A DNA stretch of 64,000 bases from Scolanthus callimorphus (Eukaryota > Cnidaria > Anthozoa > Actiniaria > Edwardsiidae), in contig CM066916.1 of the NCBI GenBank assembly GCA_033964015.1, positions 8,844,501-8,908,500 on the forward strand, read 5' to 3'. Position numbers and translations under genes: made by a program. Every line of letters starts with the position of its first letter. Positions within the stretch are counted from its first letter, which is position 1. The notes under the pieces were generated by a model. It did no database searches and was not told the DNA's origin. It saw nothing but the letters and a program-made list of their open reading frames with translations. Shown in pieces: positions 44,201 to 54,000 of the stretch.

Positions 44201-45253
44201 TAAGCTCTAACAAACATATTTTTTCGTCTAAATTATTTATTAAGCGTAAAACATCAATTATGTATGCTAATTTAATCAACAAGATTAAATTATTGAAATC
44301 CTACGACAGGTTGAAGAGACAACAAAAATAAAATATTCTAATTATAATCAAAGCATGCTTAAGCTAATACTTCTTTACCAGCTTGTTCAAAAATAATGCT
44401 CAAAAGTTTCTTATCAGGTAGTCGCTTGTCAGTTATATGAACAAACATACAGATAAACAAACTTTTAGAAAACTGCTGCAGCTAAAACTTTCACGCTGTG
44501 TGACCGAGACATGACGAGAAGCAGGAGCCGTCAGCTGTGAACTCACCTTAAACTTGACGATCCGCCAGATTTTCAAGCCAACCTTTTCACCAGCTCCTTT
44601 CCAAGCTGGCTCGGCTTCTGCTGATTCCTTTTTTACCTGCAGAAAATATGAGTACCGAAAATTAACGGAAACAAGCCCATTGGCCTGTTTTGTGCATTTC
44701 CTATTGAAAAGTCAAGTGACAACTTTTACAAAATTTAATTTTCAGAGAAATAATTCTCTCTACACTAACTAAATAGCAGGATCTGGTTCATTGATGTCAA
44801 ATATTGCTATCGGTTGCTTTTTGGAAACCAAGAGGAGTTAGTTGAGGTATACAATTCGAGTCTTTCGTGGCAAGCTACAAACAATATGGCCGCGTATGAC
44901 ACCAATGGTACCCAAGCGCTGTTACAACCAGCACCTTGGAAGCTATGGTTTGGTGAGAACACGCTCAAATCTACTTAAGTTCCATCAGCAGCGAATAAAT
45001 AAACATGTTACACATCACATACAGTTCCGATCTTAATCACACCTCGTGAGCAGATAAAATACCTAAAATCCTAGCGATTTACGAACTGAATTTAAATGAA
45101 ATGTACGAAGCTAAATTGCATAGCCTGCTTAGAAAAAGCGCATCGTATACAATATATAAACACCCTTACATTTCGTTCCGTATCGCTACCAAACAGGGCA
45201 AGATTGGAATCCTTCCAGTCATATTCTTTTGCCTTTCTAAGCCCAGACATCAT
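29229..45253 (-). CDS. Gelsolin-like (severin-type) gene C, complete
   Basis: Fourteen exons, first to last: 45253-45170, 44636-44547, 43028-42936, 40606-40511, 39644-39551, 39001-38931, 35858-35766, 34750-34685, 33953-33917, 33674-33586, 33025-32988, 32245-32160, 30109-30018, 29324-29229; 374 residues. An in-frame TAA just upstream fixes the ATG (two ATGs in a row). Marks: [56 protein letters not shown] (repeat 1), [11 protein letters not shown] near 127-137, [34 protein letters not shown] (repeat 2 core), [15 protein letters not shown] with VDERR (repeat 3 core), [16 protein letters not shown] at the end. The canonical gelsolin cores suggest a working Ca2+-regulated actin-severing and capping protein in the cytosol. 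The junction of exons 5 and 6 is ambiguous by two bases (donor GGAG|GTAATG beside a poly-C run). It is head-to-tail with B and D. Confidence 0.9.
29593..29984. mobile_element. 390-base inverted-repeat element in gene C intron
   Basis: Ends TGCAAAAGCCGACAC and GTGTCGGCTTTCGCA; inner arms include CATACTGATGACGTATTTTG and its inverse, and TGACC(T)AGATCTGGTCA. It ends 34 bases before exon 30018-30109. Confidence 0.85.
31500..31630. mobile_element. Small foldback element
   Basis: GCATGTTTTCCCTGAATGACGTCAAAT and ATTTGACGTCATTCGCGGAAAACATGC are imperfect inverses around TTCAATTCCTGG. Gene C intron. Confidence 0.75.
31722..32039. mobile_element. Inverted-repeat element
   Basis: Ends GGGAAGTGGTCAAAACATCT and AGATGTTTTGACCGCTTCCC, continuing as GTACTAGAATGGGACCCGAT and ATCGGGTCCCGGTTGAGTAC. 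Gene C intron. Confidence 0.88.
32349..32541. mobile_element. AGTCTCGTACC element, copy 1
   Basis: Ends AGTCTCGTACCCAG and GGTACGAGACT; contains CCCACAATTCATTGCGCG. The relative is at 54289-54518. Confidence 0.8.
34026..34262. mobile_element. Two adjoining foldback repeats
   Basis: First pair: CCATGTTGGTGTACAGGAAC and GTTCTGTACACCAACATGG. Second pair: TTCCATTTCAGATCACGTGG and CACGTGATCTGAAATGGGA with an inner TTTCTTTCTTTGTT pair. Gene C intron between 33953 and 34685. Confidence 0.8.
34861..35094. mobile_element. Inverted-repeat element related to 3673-3970
   Basis: Ends TTACAGCTGTTTTGAGTATT and AATACTCAAAACAGCTGTAA (inverse); contains TTCCGTCAATCAAAC as in the gene A intron element. Gene C intron. 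Confidence 0.85.
35439..35744. mobile_element. Element rich in ATTTTCCAGGA words
   Basis: Ends CAGGGCCGGATTCGTACGCC and GGACGCGTACGAACCCTG (imperfect inverse); seven or more TTTTCCAGGA-like words inside. It ends about 20 bases before gene C exon 35766-35858. Confidence 0.75.
35928..36069. mobile_element. CAGTGGCGGATC element
   Basis: Ends GCAGTGGCGGATTC and GATCCGCCCTTGCACTG. About 140 bases. Fragments with GGCGGATCTAGA near 18660 and GTGCGGATCCAG near 49170 look related. Confidence 0.7.
36340..37240. repeat. CRE-rich tandem array of a 127-base unit, about 5-6 copies
   Basis: Each unit has CGAGATATTAATTTTTCTAG, then GATGACGTCATCGATGACGT, then GTTGCTGGACCCC and CACTAAGATAACTTTG. TGACGTCA (the CREB/ATF site) is in most units. 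The last unit is split by the Harbinger-like element at 36946-37156. Gene C intron. Confidence 0.9.
36946..37156. mobile_element. Harbinger-like MITE, GGGGCCGACCATT family, copy 1
   Basis: Ends GGGGCCGACCATTTGAC and GTCGAATGGTCGGCCCC flanked by TAA on both sides (36943-36945, 37157-37159). Intact array units read CACTAAGATAAC where this copy is inserted, so the pre-insertion site and the 3-base duplication can be read directly. Confidence 0.92.
37436..38037 (+). mobile_element. LINE (CR1/L2-like) 3' end, broken
   Basis: Translated words [40 protein letters not shown] and [15 protein letters not shown] match the C-terminal end of CR1/L2-type reverse transcriptases. A frameshift near 37690 moves the tail ([18 protein letters not shown]) into another frame; stop at 37804-37806. 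A 3' UTR follows and ends in an ATTATT microsatellite, as in these LINEs. Severely 5' truncated; sense strand opposite to gene C. Confidence 0.8.
38660..38738. repeat. Truncated relative of the 10810-11052 element
   Basis: Carries GGAGACTCCCGGGTAAACC and GAGTTGGCAGGTATGA, matching one end of that element. Confidence 0.65.
41335..41834. mobile_element. 500-base element with arms of about 150 bases
   Basis: Ends TTACAGCCAAAGACGCTGAA and GTCTTTGGCTGTAA; arms continue through AATGAGTTGATTCTTGGAA and ATAATGCATTTGGCTTGGGA with their inverses. The loop holds a plus-strand ORF (41515-41700) with CEFCYQYGG and [12 protein letters not shown], possibly a zinc-finger-like fragment. Gene C intron. Confidence 0.88.
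42450..42592. mobile_element. Foldback element
   Basis: CAATTATTGAATTCGGTTTT / GTGATCTCCAGAATAAACAAT and inverse ATTGTTTATTCTGGAGATCAC / CCAATAATTG; the loop has a second GGATCAGGC...GCCTGATTCC pair. Gene C intron. Confidence 0.85.
43524..43754. mobile_element. AGACCCAGTTCACAC element, copy 1
   Basis: Ends AGACCCAGTTCACACAAGAC and TTGTGTAACCTGGGTCT; rich in GGTACAGTACC palindromes. Copy 2 is at 43894-44128. Confidence 0.82.
43894..44128. mobile_element. AGACCCAGTTCACAC element, copy 2
   Basis: Same length and word order as copy 1 (GTACAAAACTGGACTGC, TTTTGCAACAGTGTTCAC), in the same orientation 140 bases away; gene C intron. Confidence 0.82.
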
Positions 45254-46301
45254 GAAGGGTTAGTCGGAAAGCGGAACGTTTTGCAAACAGTAGCTAGCAG
45301 CGTTTCTATGAGGTTTTATAACGATTTTAATTTATTCGGGCGTTACGCATATGAGGGCCGGGAGATTAGTATACCCGATTTCATTGGTCTAAATGTGCTA
45401 ACAGAATATCTAACTTTAAATCTACATAAGTAGACTATTACATGTGTCATATGTTAGGAATGTTTTTATATTTTCTTTCCTGTAAAAAGTTAAATTTTAA
45501 CAGATTCCAGGGGTCCTAATATTTCTTTTTAATCCCTTGATGAATTGGCGCAAATTGGCTTCCAGAAGAGAGTTGTCACACCACTCGCGCGCGCCAGACA
45601 GCTCCGTCTGCTGTTTATCATGTGTATCATGCAGGTTGCATTCATGCAGGTTTCATGAGCCAATAAAAATTAATCTGGGCAATCTATCGGCGAAAACATG
45701 GGGTTCACATGGATAATTCTAGCCTAACAGGTTCTTAAAATCCAGGTTCTTATATGCGGGGTTTTACTGTATGTGTCGTCTTGGCCAACTCTGAAACATC
45801 TCTGAAAATCGGGCCCGATTTTCTTCTTTTTGCTCCACTCCGCTCCGTCTCCGTCTGTTCTGAAGCTTTTAGAGCCCTTTCTGATCTAACAAGAGACTGA
45901 GAGCCAGATTTGTGCATAGAGCCCCCTAGGGTACCTCAGAGAGGAGGCCCCAAGCCAATCACTCGGCCGGCCAAATTATATAATCAGCTCTCACGAAAAG
46001 CCGTGGACAGGGTGACTGAACAGAAGTCACTTGGGGTGACTCAAGGCAAGTAAACTGCCTCCGCTCAGCAGAACGAAATTTACTTATATCTAAATGGGCT
46101 ACCTAACTGAGAATCTTGCGTGCTCGCATACACTTCACTTAACAAAAGAAGTTATGCATCAACGCACTAAAAGTCGTAAAGCAAAGCTGAACTAAAACGT
46201 TTTAGTTTTTTTAACCCGTGGGCTGACCTCCGGGATCACGGCAAAGTGGGCTGAATGTTTTTCCATATCAACAACTGCAACAACTGTAGCTAACTGTGAC
46301 A

Positions 46302-46831
46302 AGCCGGCTATACCCTGCGAGCAGTGATTTCCTCCTCTCTTAGGCCGGCGGCTAGCGAGGGAGAGAAACCACTGCGAGCGACCGTTTAGCGCCGTCCTCA
46401 AACTTGGATGAATAAATTAACTCAAAAGCAGTAAAACCGGTTTTAATCCCGTTTGACACTGGTACGTGTTGACATATTTAATCAACAGTTGAAACCGCCA
46501 TGAATCCAAAGAAGCCACGAAAAAGCAAACTCGCACAGAAATAAAGCTCCAAACACGGCATAATAAATTTCTACAAGCAATAGTAAGCTTAACTGTATGT
46601 TTTGGAGGAAATTCTAACACTTCGGAGATGGAAAACTGGCTGAAAATCTAGCTGGAAGTTGTCACGCGAAAGGTCAAGTCCCATGTGTTAAGTCCATTAG
46701 CGCCAGATGTGACGCCAGATGTGACTTGCGTTACTCGATGGAAAACCAAACGGTCGCTCGCAGTGGTTTCTCTCCCTCGCTAGCCGCCGGCCTAAGAGAG
46801 GAGGAAATCACTGCTCGCAGGGTAGCCCGGC
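46302..46831. mobile_element. 530-base element with arms of about 85 bases
   Basis: Left GCCGGCTATACCCTGCGAGC, right GCTCGCAGGGTAGCCCGGC; arms continue through GTGATTTCCTCCTCTCTTAG and inverse, and GGCTAGCGAGGGAGAGAAAC and inverse. Confidence 0.9.
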
Positions 46832-48095
46832 TAACACCTTTTAGGAAAGAAGTCAAAACAAATGCCCTCTGGCTGAGGCCTATTTGAGGGAAGGGTGGGT
46901 AGGCCTACCGCCACAAATTTTCTTTTTAAATAATTTGTTAATGTTAGTCATAAAACCAATTTCGATTATAACCACATCAAGCAATCCGAAATGTCCTATC
47001 ATTTCATTTAATGCTTCTGAGATTGTGCACAGCGCCCTAGGAAATAACTTAGGTGTTCAAAATGAGAGGGGGTGGGGTGATAACAGGCAGTGACCGTTAC
47101 CTCTCTGGGCCGAATTGGGGGGTCGCTATCTGGGGCATGTGTTTTGACCTGCTCCCTTAGTGAAATCACTAAGCGTCAATGTTGCGTTCTGATTGGTGAG
47201 CTACTAGCGGATTTTAAAGGCAGAAAATAGCAAATGACCGGACCAGAAAACGTTTTTGGCTATACAAATTGACCTACTAGTGTGGAGAGCAGGCTATATA
47301 TCCTCGGCATTTCTGAGAGCCGATTATTGGCCGCTCGACTACTGAGAGTTCAGTTGGATGCTCTGAGGTAGAACGTCAAGAAGGGTGCCCCATGCACCAA
47401 TCTGGTTCTCATGTCATTACAGGGTTATTTCAGACAGGCTCGAGTGGCCCTGAGTCGGGGAGCTATCCAGCTTCAGAACAGACAAAGAATGGAGTGAAGG
47501 TCTCCCTTGTACACCGAAACCTTCCCTGGTCGCCGGCCATTTTGCGGTACCATCAAATTCAGGAAAAAGAAAAGAAAAAATGGCAAAAATCATAAATGCC
47601 AAGAAAGGGCTTGCAAAATTTATTGACCCTTTCCATGACGTGACAATTTGTACTTCGAGCGGCGAGGGCGCAGAGCCGCCACAGTATGTCAACTTCCGAA
47701 TATGTCCGAACATCCCCCGACGCGTAGCGACTGCATTTCGTAACAAACGAGCCAAAATCGGCTACCATGCATATCGATCTGCACGCAGGCTAATCGCATA
47801 AAGCATTACATAATTTATGCGTCATCATACGAGATTTTTAATTCTTGGTCCGTTATCTAAATTGTATAAGTTCATATACATTGATAGTTTCGCGTGATAT
47901 ATCTGCATTACTAGCAAAGGCAATGATGCCGGCAACTGTTCAGTATAAGTCATGTAAGTCACCATCGTCATGCAAATAAAAGGGAAATAAAAGTCAATAT
48001 TGGCACAAGCTGGTACTGCCACACACACTACGACCGTATATTCTGAAGGTTGTGCAATCATTTGCAGCGAATCTCTCGAAACAGCTGTAACTTAC

Positions 48096-48167
48096 ATTTC
48101 TCTCCACGTCTGAGCCAAAGAGAGCAAGATTAGAATCTTCCCACTCGTATTCTTGTTGTTTCATCAT
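48096..48167 (-). CDS. Second, unpaired gelsolin-type first exon
   Basis: A 72-base exon starts [20 protein letters not shown] and ends VERN, followed by donor GTAAGT; an in-frame TAA lies upstream. It has the exact length and register of gene B exon 1 and is a homologue of gene C exon 1 (45253-45170). No second exon lies between it and 45253. It is either an alternative first exon of gene C (giving 370 residues) driven from a separate promoter, or the only survivor of another gene copy. The reading frame shows no decay, which favours use. Confidence 0.75.
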
Positions 48168-48763
48168 CTTGACCGCTTGGCTGAGTTAATATTTCTTGTC
48201 TTGAAAGCACAACTAACAACCTCCTGATGAGAATGTGGTCACATAATGAAGTTCCGTAATGTAATAACGTTATGAATATTCATTGTTTTACTAAAGACCT
48301 GCTGGGGCATGCGTTCCGAACATTTGCAACATCCCCGTCAACTTCTTGTTTCACCCTGAGTGAAAGATGTCAAATATGCTAACTAAATAAGATATTGCTT
48401 TTTATCTTTATCTTCTCGGGCCAGAACAAAAGTAAGGTTAAATATATATTTTTATCAATTCATATAGTATTCATTAATTCATATGCATATTTCTTTCTTT
48501 TGAACTTTGTTGTTTTTTTACGCACGGCCTAACAAGCTGTATAAAGCCGTGTTTGAAAACACACTTCAAAAATAAGAAATTTATGAAACGCGTTTCCGCG
48601 ACCATACAACAGCGCTCAAAGTTATTTTATTCAAAACTGAAAAAAAAGAGAAAAAGGTTTGAAATTAATAATTAACGCTTGACAAAAAAGCCTTGTCTCG
48701 AATAGAAAAATGCCCCCATTGCCGAGAAAAAGAACCGCGAAAACGGAAGCAGATAGGGGTCAA

Positions 48764-48845
48764 GAGTTGTCGTTGCGGAGTTGTCGCAGCGGATTTGTCG
48801 CTGCGGAGTTGTCGCTGCGGAGTTGTCGCTGCGGGTTGTCGCTAT
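48764..48845. repeat. Short tandem repeat GAGTTGTCGCTGCG
   Basis: Five or so copies of a 14-15-base unit. Confidence 0.85.
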
Positions 48846-49429
48846 AGTTACAGGGGAGGAGAGGTGTGCGAGATTGTATTTATAGCTGTAACAAACAAAT
48901 ATGTCGATCACAATGACCTTCGTCTTAACTTCACATTATCATCACCATCATCATTACCCATGTCACCTCACTAAAATGTTGTCGTGCGCATTACTCGCAT
49001 CGACACCTCACCACAGAGGTGAGGAGGGTGAGGGAGCGCCTAGATAGACGCTCCTAGGAATGGGCTCCTGGTTTTTCCACTCTACTACTCACCATCTGAG
49101 ACGCGTTTAAGGCCCCGTTTCGCCTAGTACAGTGCATCCCAAAGTGATTGGCGCCACCAATCGAATTTCAGGTGCGGATCCAGAAATTTCAGAAAGGGGT
49201 GGCCGGATAGTGAAACTATTGTGACTTAAATCCCCCGCCTCCCCTCCAACCCCACCCCTGAAATAAGATAAGACAAATTTATCAATTCACACTATACAAC
49301 CACAATTGGCAATTACTGCATAACAAGGATTATGTAAACAGATTTTACTGTAGTGGCGACAGCATAAGACGATTCCAACTATAAGCGCCCACTCTCTTTT
49401 CATTAGCTGTAATTTAATAACTTAAAAAC

Positions 49430-49482
49430 CATCTATCTATCTATCTACCTACCTGTCTATCTATCTACCTTTCTATCTATCT
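49430..49482. repeat. (CTAT)n-type microsatellite
   Basis: Imperfect TCTATCTATCTACC repeats over about 50 bases. Confidence 0.9.
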
Positions 49483-49799
49483 TAGAGGCCTTTGGAATGT
49501 AACACAAACTACCAGGATGCAACGCGCATGCAAGGCACTCGGTTTCGGAAATGTAGCACCACAACCCACATGCAGCGCGCATTCATTATAGCTGGAATCG
49601 TCCATTGCAAGCGTATACTAGACTTGTATCCAGTTGCTATATTGGCGAGCAATGGATTGTGGGGCGAGTAGCGAGCGGGCAAAGGATTGGACCCTTCCCA
49701 TAATCCTTTGCGTGTCTAACGAGTAGCAATACCCGGTGTAACAGCCCGATGACAAGAAAACGCGCTAAAAAGAAACACAAGTAACGATTGGGTACGCCA

Positions 49800-50040
49800 T
49801 ATCAAGATAAATGTGTCGCTTTTGTCAATGCCAACCCGTGCGTGACTCGGGCTACCTGTATAGGTATTTCTCGGCTCCTGGGGAACAAAATAAAGATGGC
49901 GTCCTACACGAACACGTTTCTCCAAAATCTGCAAGTTTTGACGAATTTGTTGACAATTAGGGTAAGAAATATGGTAAGTAGAAACTTCGATATAAAGAAA
50001 TTTTAGAAAACGACACATTTCAAAGAGAACTATCTTGATA
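49800..50040. mobile_element. ATCAAGATAAATGTGTCG element, copy 1
   Basis: Ends TATCAAGATAAATGTGTCG and CGACACATTTCAAAGAGAAC / TATCTTGATA. Contains AAATAAAGATGGCG and CTGCAAGTTTTG, so it is related to the 6347-6602 family. Confidence 0.85.
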
Positions 50041-51051
50041 TGGTCTGAGCCTGTTTCACATTTCTAATCAATCTACAACATATGACAAGTGGAGTGTGTG
50101 AGGATCTGGAATGCCAGATGTGGCCTATCGCCAACCACAATTTATTGCGCGCCGTTGTACATTTTCTCAAATATAAGCAGCAACTGTTCCGTACCGTGAT
50201 ACTCGACACGAACTGTTTATAGCGCCATTTTACCAGAATAGACATCCAAATTCTCATGTAATATTTCTTTGAAAAGCACATGATGTAGCCATTCAAAACA
50301 AAAACACAAACTCGCAAAGGATGCCGGCTGGCAGTGGGCCGGTTTGAGTAAATACAGACGACGCGCTACTATTTGCATAAAAGAGTGTTCCAGCTCTGCA
50401 GGAATTTTTTCAGCCACTATATGGCATTGCAGGAATGTTGTTTTTTTTAGCTTGCTCGAACTTTTTCCTCTATTTGAGCTCGAGATATATTTTTTTACAT
50501 TTCGCACCCCATCACTTTTCAAATGGTCCTCCTCAATGGAGTGGAATGTCTTGGTAACCCGACAAACTTGAAAGGGTCAAATACAGTAGGTGAGCTGAAT
50601 GTGAAAAGGATGGCATTGGCCCTGCATATTCCTTTGTGCTGCTTGTCTGAGTGCACATTGAATCTTACTGGCTGAATTTGGTTATTATGTAACGTGACTC
50701 GGCACAGCCAAAACGATTCCTCTAAAAAAGCAGCCTGCTAGCAGGCGTTCGGGCGTTGGTTGGCTGTTTAGGTCGTTTCGGTCAAAATTCGAGAGAGAAA
50801 TGAAAGCCCCACCCCTCGTTTTGACACTCGCGCCAGACCGAATTCCGTGACCGGTCCAAGATAGCGCATGCATCGGGATTCTCGCTCGATTCTCGCCGTA
50901 AAACGACCTAAAAAACAGCCAACCAAGGCTACTAAAAAAGTTCACAAAGAGATTATTAGGGTGTCAGGTTTCATAAACGATTCACCTCTAGCTATAAAGT
51001 ATGGTACGATTGATCGTCTCGTTGTTGATCGCTTATTGACGCCTTTCTCCC

Positions 51052-54000
51052 TTAGTAGTAGCCTTTTGCAATGTATCGCTTGAATTCGATTTTGAAAGCT
51101 TCTGATGGTTCACATCGTCTAGGACAGGCGCTGATTGGGATGAACGGGTGTTTTGTAGTTCTCAGGTATCTCTGCAACAGATACAAAGTATGATGGTAAA
51201 AAGGCATGGCATGATTGATTAAAAAAAACGCACACCTCGTTGAGGACCTTGCAGGGTGGGTGGTCTAAAGCAACATCAAGATAAATGTGTCGTTTTTGTC
51301 AATGCCAACCGTGCGTGACGCGGGCTACCTGTATGGTATTTCCGGGGCTGGGGCCAAAATAAAGATGGCGGGCTACTACACGGACAGCGATTCTCTCCAA
51401 AACCTGCAAGTTTTGGCGATCTTTGTGACAACTTAGGGCAAGAAATAAGCTAGGAAAACTTCTGGACTTCCCAATATGGTAAGTAAGAAACTTCCATAAA
51501 GGAAATTTAGAAAACGACACATTTCAACGGGAACTATCTTGATGTGCCTAGATTTCCGTGGGGACAAAATTATTCTAAGGGTGTGTATTCCCAATATGCC
51601 AAATATGGAACTTCAGGGGTAAACATAGTTTCCAGGGTGGTCATGAGAATATCAGTAGACTTTCCAGTAGACTTTTTCGATTTAGTGGAATAGGAAAATA
51701 ATTTCCTTGCTCATGTTCCGCGCTGATGTTTGTTTCCAAGAAATTCTATTGAGCGCGGATATTATATTCCTATTCCTCCTTATTCCACTAAATCGGAAGG
51801 TCTGTTAGGGAAAACCAGGAATTTCCAGGGCGGGTGCTGGAAACTGAATCTGGGGGTCTGAACAGGGGAGATGCGCATGTTTCTTTTTGCAGAACGAGGG
51901 GGAGGGGAGGGATCTAGGAGCCGAGCAAGACCCCCTGCCATGGTCGGCATCTTTTTATGGACGGACCATTTGATATTTGAGGGGGAGTGGCTGATTTTTG
52001 GGGGTCGATGTTTTTTCGCGTCCAGTTTCGGTGCTTTTTCCCTAGAACGTGACTGTGCTCGATATGTTTTCCTGATTTTTCTTCTTTTTGGTTAGAGATA
52101 TCATTTAAATTATTTCGCCGTCAAAACGAACATTGATCACCTCAATAAATTACGATTTCAAGCTTCCTGTTATGTTAGCATTTTGCGAAATTGGTATGCT
52201 TATAGCATCGGATCACTTCGGGTTTTTGGTCACCGGTTTTTGGATGCACTACTATGAAGATGTTCGGATTCAGGATTCTATAATTCTTATCTAAGTGCTC
52301 TTTGGTGTATTAGTACAGCCTTTTTGTGTTTGGAATTTGTTAAAAATCTGCACTGGTCCGAAAAAAACAGTAACCAGGAGAGAGTTTTAGATTTTTTTCG
52401 CCACCACTCTGCTCTGCGCGATATTTTTTTTTATAGGTCAGACGCTTGCTCGATATTTTTTTGGGGAATCAGCCACCAACACCCACCCCCCCCCCCCCCC
52501 AGCCCCAACCAACCCCGCCATCAAGTATAAAATTGTCCGTCGCGTCCCTTATGCCATGTTTTTGTAAACTAGTCATTGAGTCGCAATGTCTGGTGGTAGT
52601 TCGTATAGGTTGAGAAAGTTCCAACATTTTAATTGCTCTAAATTCAAGACCTCCTACCCAGACACTTTGCAGTCTGGTTGCGTACGGCTTACGCCAACAT
52701 TGGTTGGGGAGGGGTGTCAATTTTTTGGGTTCTGCAAGAATTTTCCGGAATTAGTATATGATGTTTTTTTTACTAGCTGGATCTATACAAGAATTTTTTT
52801 TGGAAGGATTTGCTTTGCTCGAATTTTTTTTGGAATTCAATTCCCTCCCCCAGTTCTAATGATCAACCCCAGCCCCTGTCAACCCCAAATAGTTGGTCAT
52901 GCAGAGAGCCACTAATAACCTACCTCGGCATACAACAATGCATTGCATTCTCTTTGTCGCTACATCTTCTTCCAAAGTTCACAAGCGCATCGCGTCCGGT
53001 ATCAAGCAGATATACTGAAAATAAATGAATCAAGAAAGCAAATAACATTCTATCGATCAATCAATCAGTGATTAATCAATCACCATTGGTCCACAGAAGC
53101 AGCAGCTACGTGCCAGCCGATCTCTCACCTCAAGTATAAAGTAACTGTGCTATATAGCGCTAGCCTTGCAGGCGGGGTTGTGAGAATCACACGATTCTTT
53201 CTCTTCTTTCCTTTCCGCCCTCCCCTTCGCCCGATTTTTGCGCTCGCCCCCCCCCCCCCCCCCACCGGGGACCGTGCGCTTCAAAATAAAATTCCAAGAT
53301 GGTGCCCGATCAACACCCAGTTACCCTAGCAGGCTAAAGCCTAGTTTCCATATAGTCTTATCTGTCGTATCTGTCTCATCAGTCGACCGTGAAACAATGA
53401 AAATTGGAATTATCTTTTGTTTCACGGTTGACTGATACGACAGATACGACAGATAAGAATATATGGAAACTAGGCTTAATATAGCATTATCCTTACGGCT
53501 CAAAGTTTTTTTATAAACATGAGTGTGTGTTAGTATGGTGAGTTCTGTGACACAGAGGTTGGGCCACTTCCGACGGTCCTCGTGGTTCTTCGTCCCTCTG
53601 GTTCCGGTTAGTGTAGTGTATGTGAGAAACCTACGGTTAACGTCCTTATCCGAGAAGACGCGAAGGTCTAACCATTGCAGATATTTAAGCAGAAGCAGCA
53701 CCTTCTCCTTAATATATTTAGAAAAGACCCTGAGTGTTGGTCCGGCCGGGATTTGAACTCACGACCTCCCGCACCTAAGCCCGGCGTTCTACAACTACGC
53801 TAACCGGTGTCAAACCAGTACATTTGCGCGTAAGGCACGATTTTCTGAGGGGATGGAAATGTTTTTTCGGCTAACGCTTTTGACACTTGTTGACATTTCA
53901 GACATAGATATATTTTAAGAGTACCAGGTAATGAGACATACATAGGTAAATAACCTCAAAAAGACAGTGACGAGCTTGAAAAAACCCTTCCCTCACGTCT

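Larger units (their letters stand above)
45254..51051. other. Block between gene C first exon and gene D 3' end
   Basis: This holds the spare first exon at 48096-48167 and repeats listed separately. 45260-46290 and 50050-51050 contain no recognised gene; several ORFs of 70-110 codons overlap inverted repeats or lack splice support. Confidence 0.5.

Noticed and set aside
47417..47755. 112-codon minus ORF between the two gene C first exons
   Set aside because: No domain, hydrophobic patch only, overlaps the opposite-strand ORF; no splice evidence linking it to gene C.
47580..47801. 73-codon plus ORF (MAKIINAKKGLAKFIDPFH at its start) with a decent start context
   Set aside because: No recognised domain, and the upstream sequence resembles the ATGGC-containing dispersed repeats; could be real but not supportable.
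53737..53812. Working tRNA gene
   Set aside because: A- and B-box-like motifs are present, but the two ends do not pair as an acceptor stem; fits a SINE head instead.
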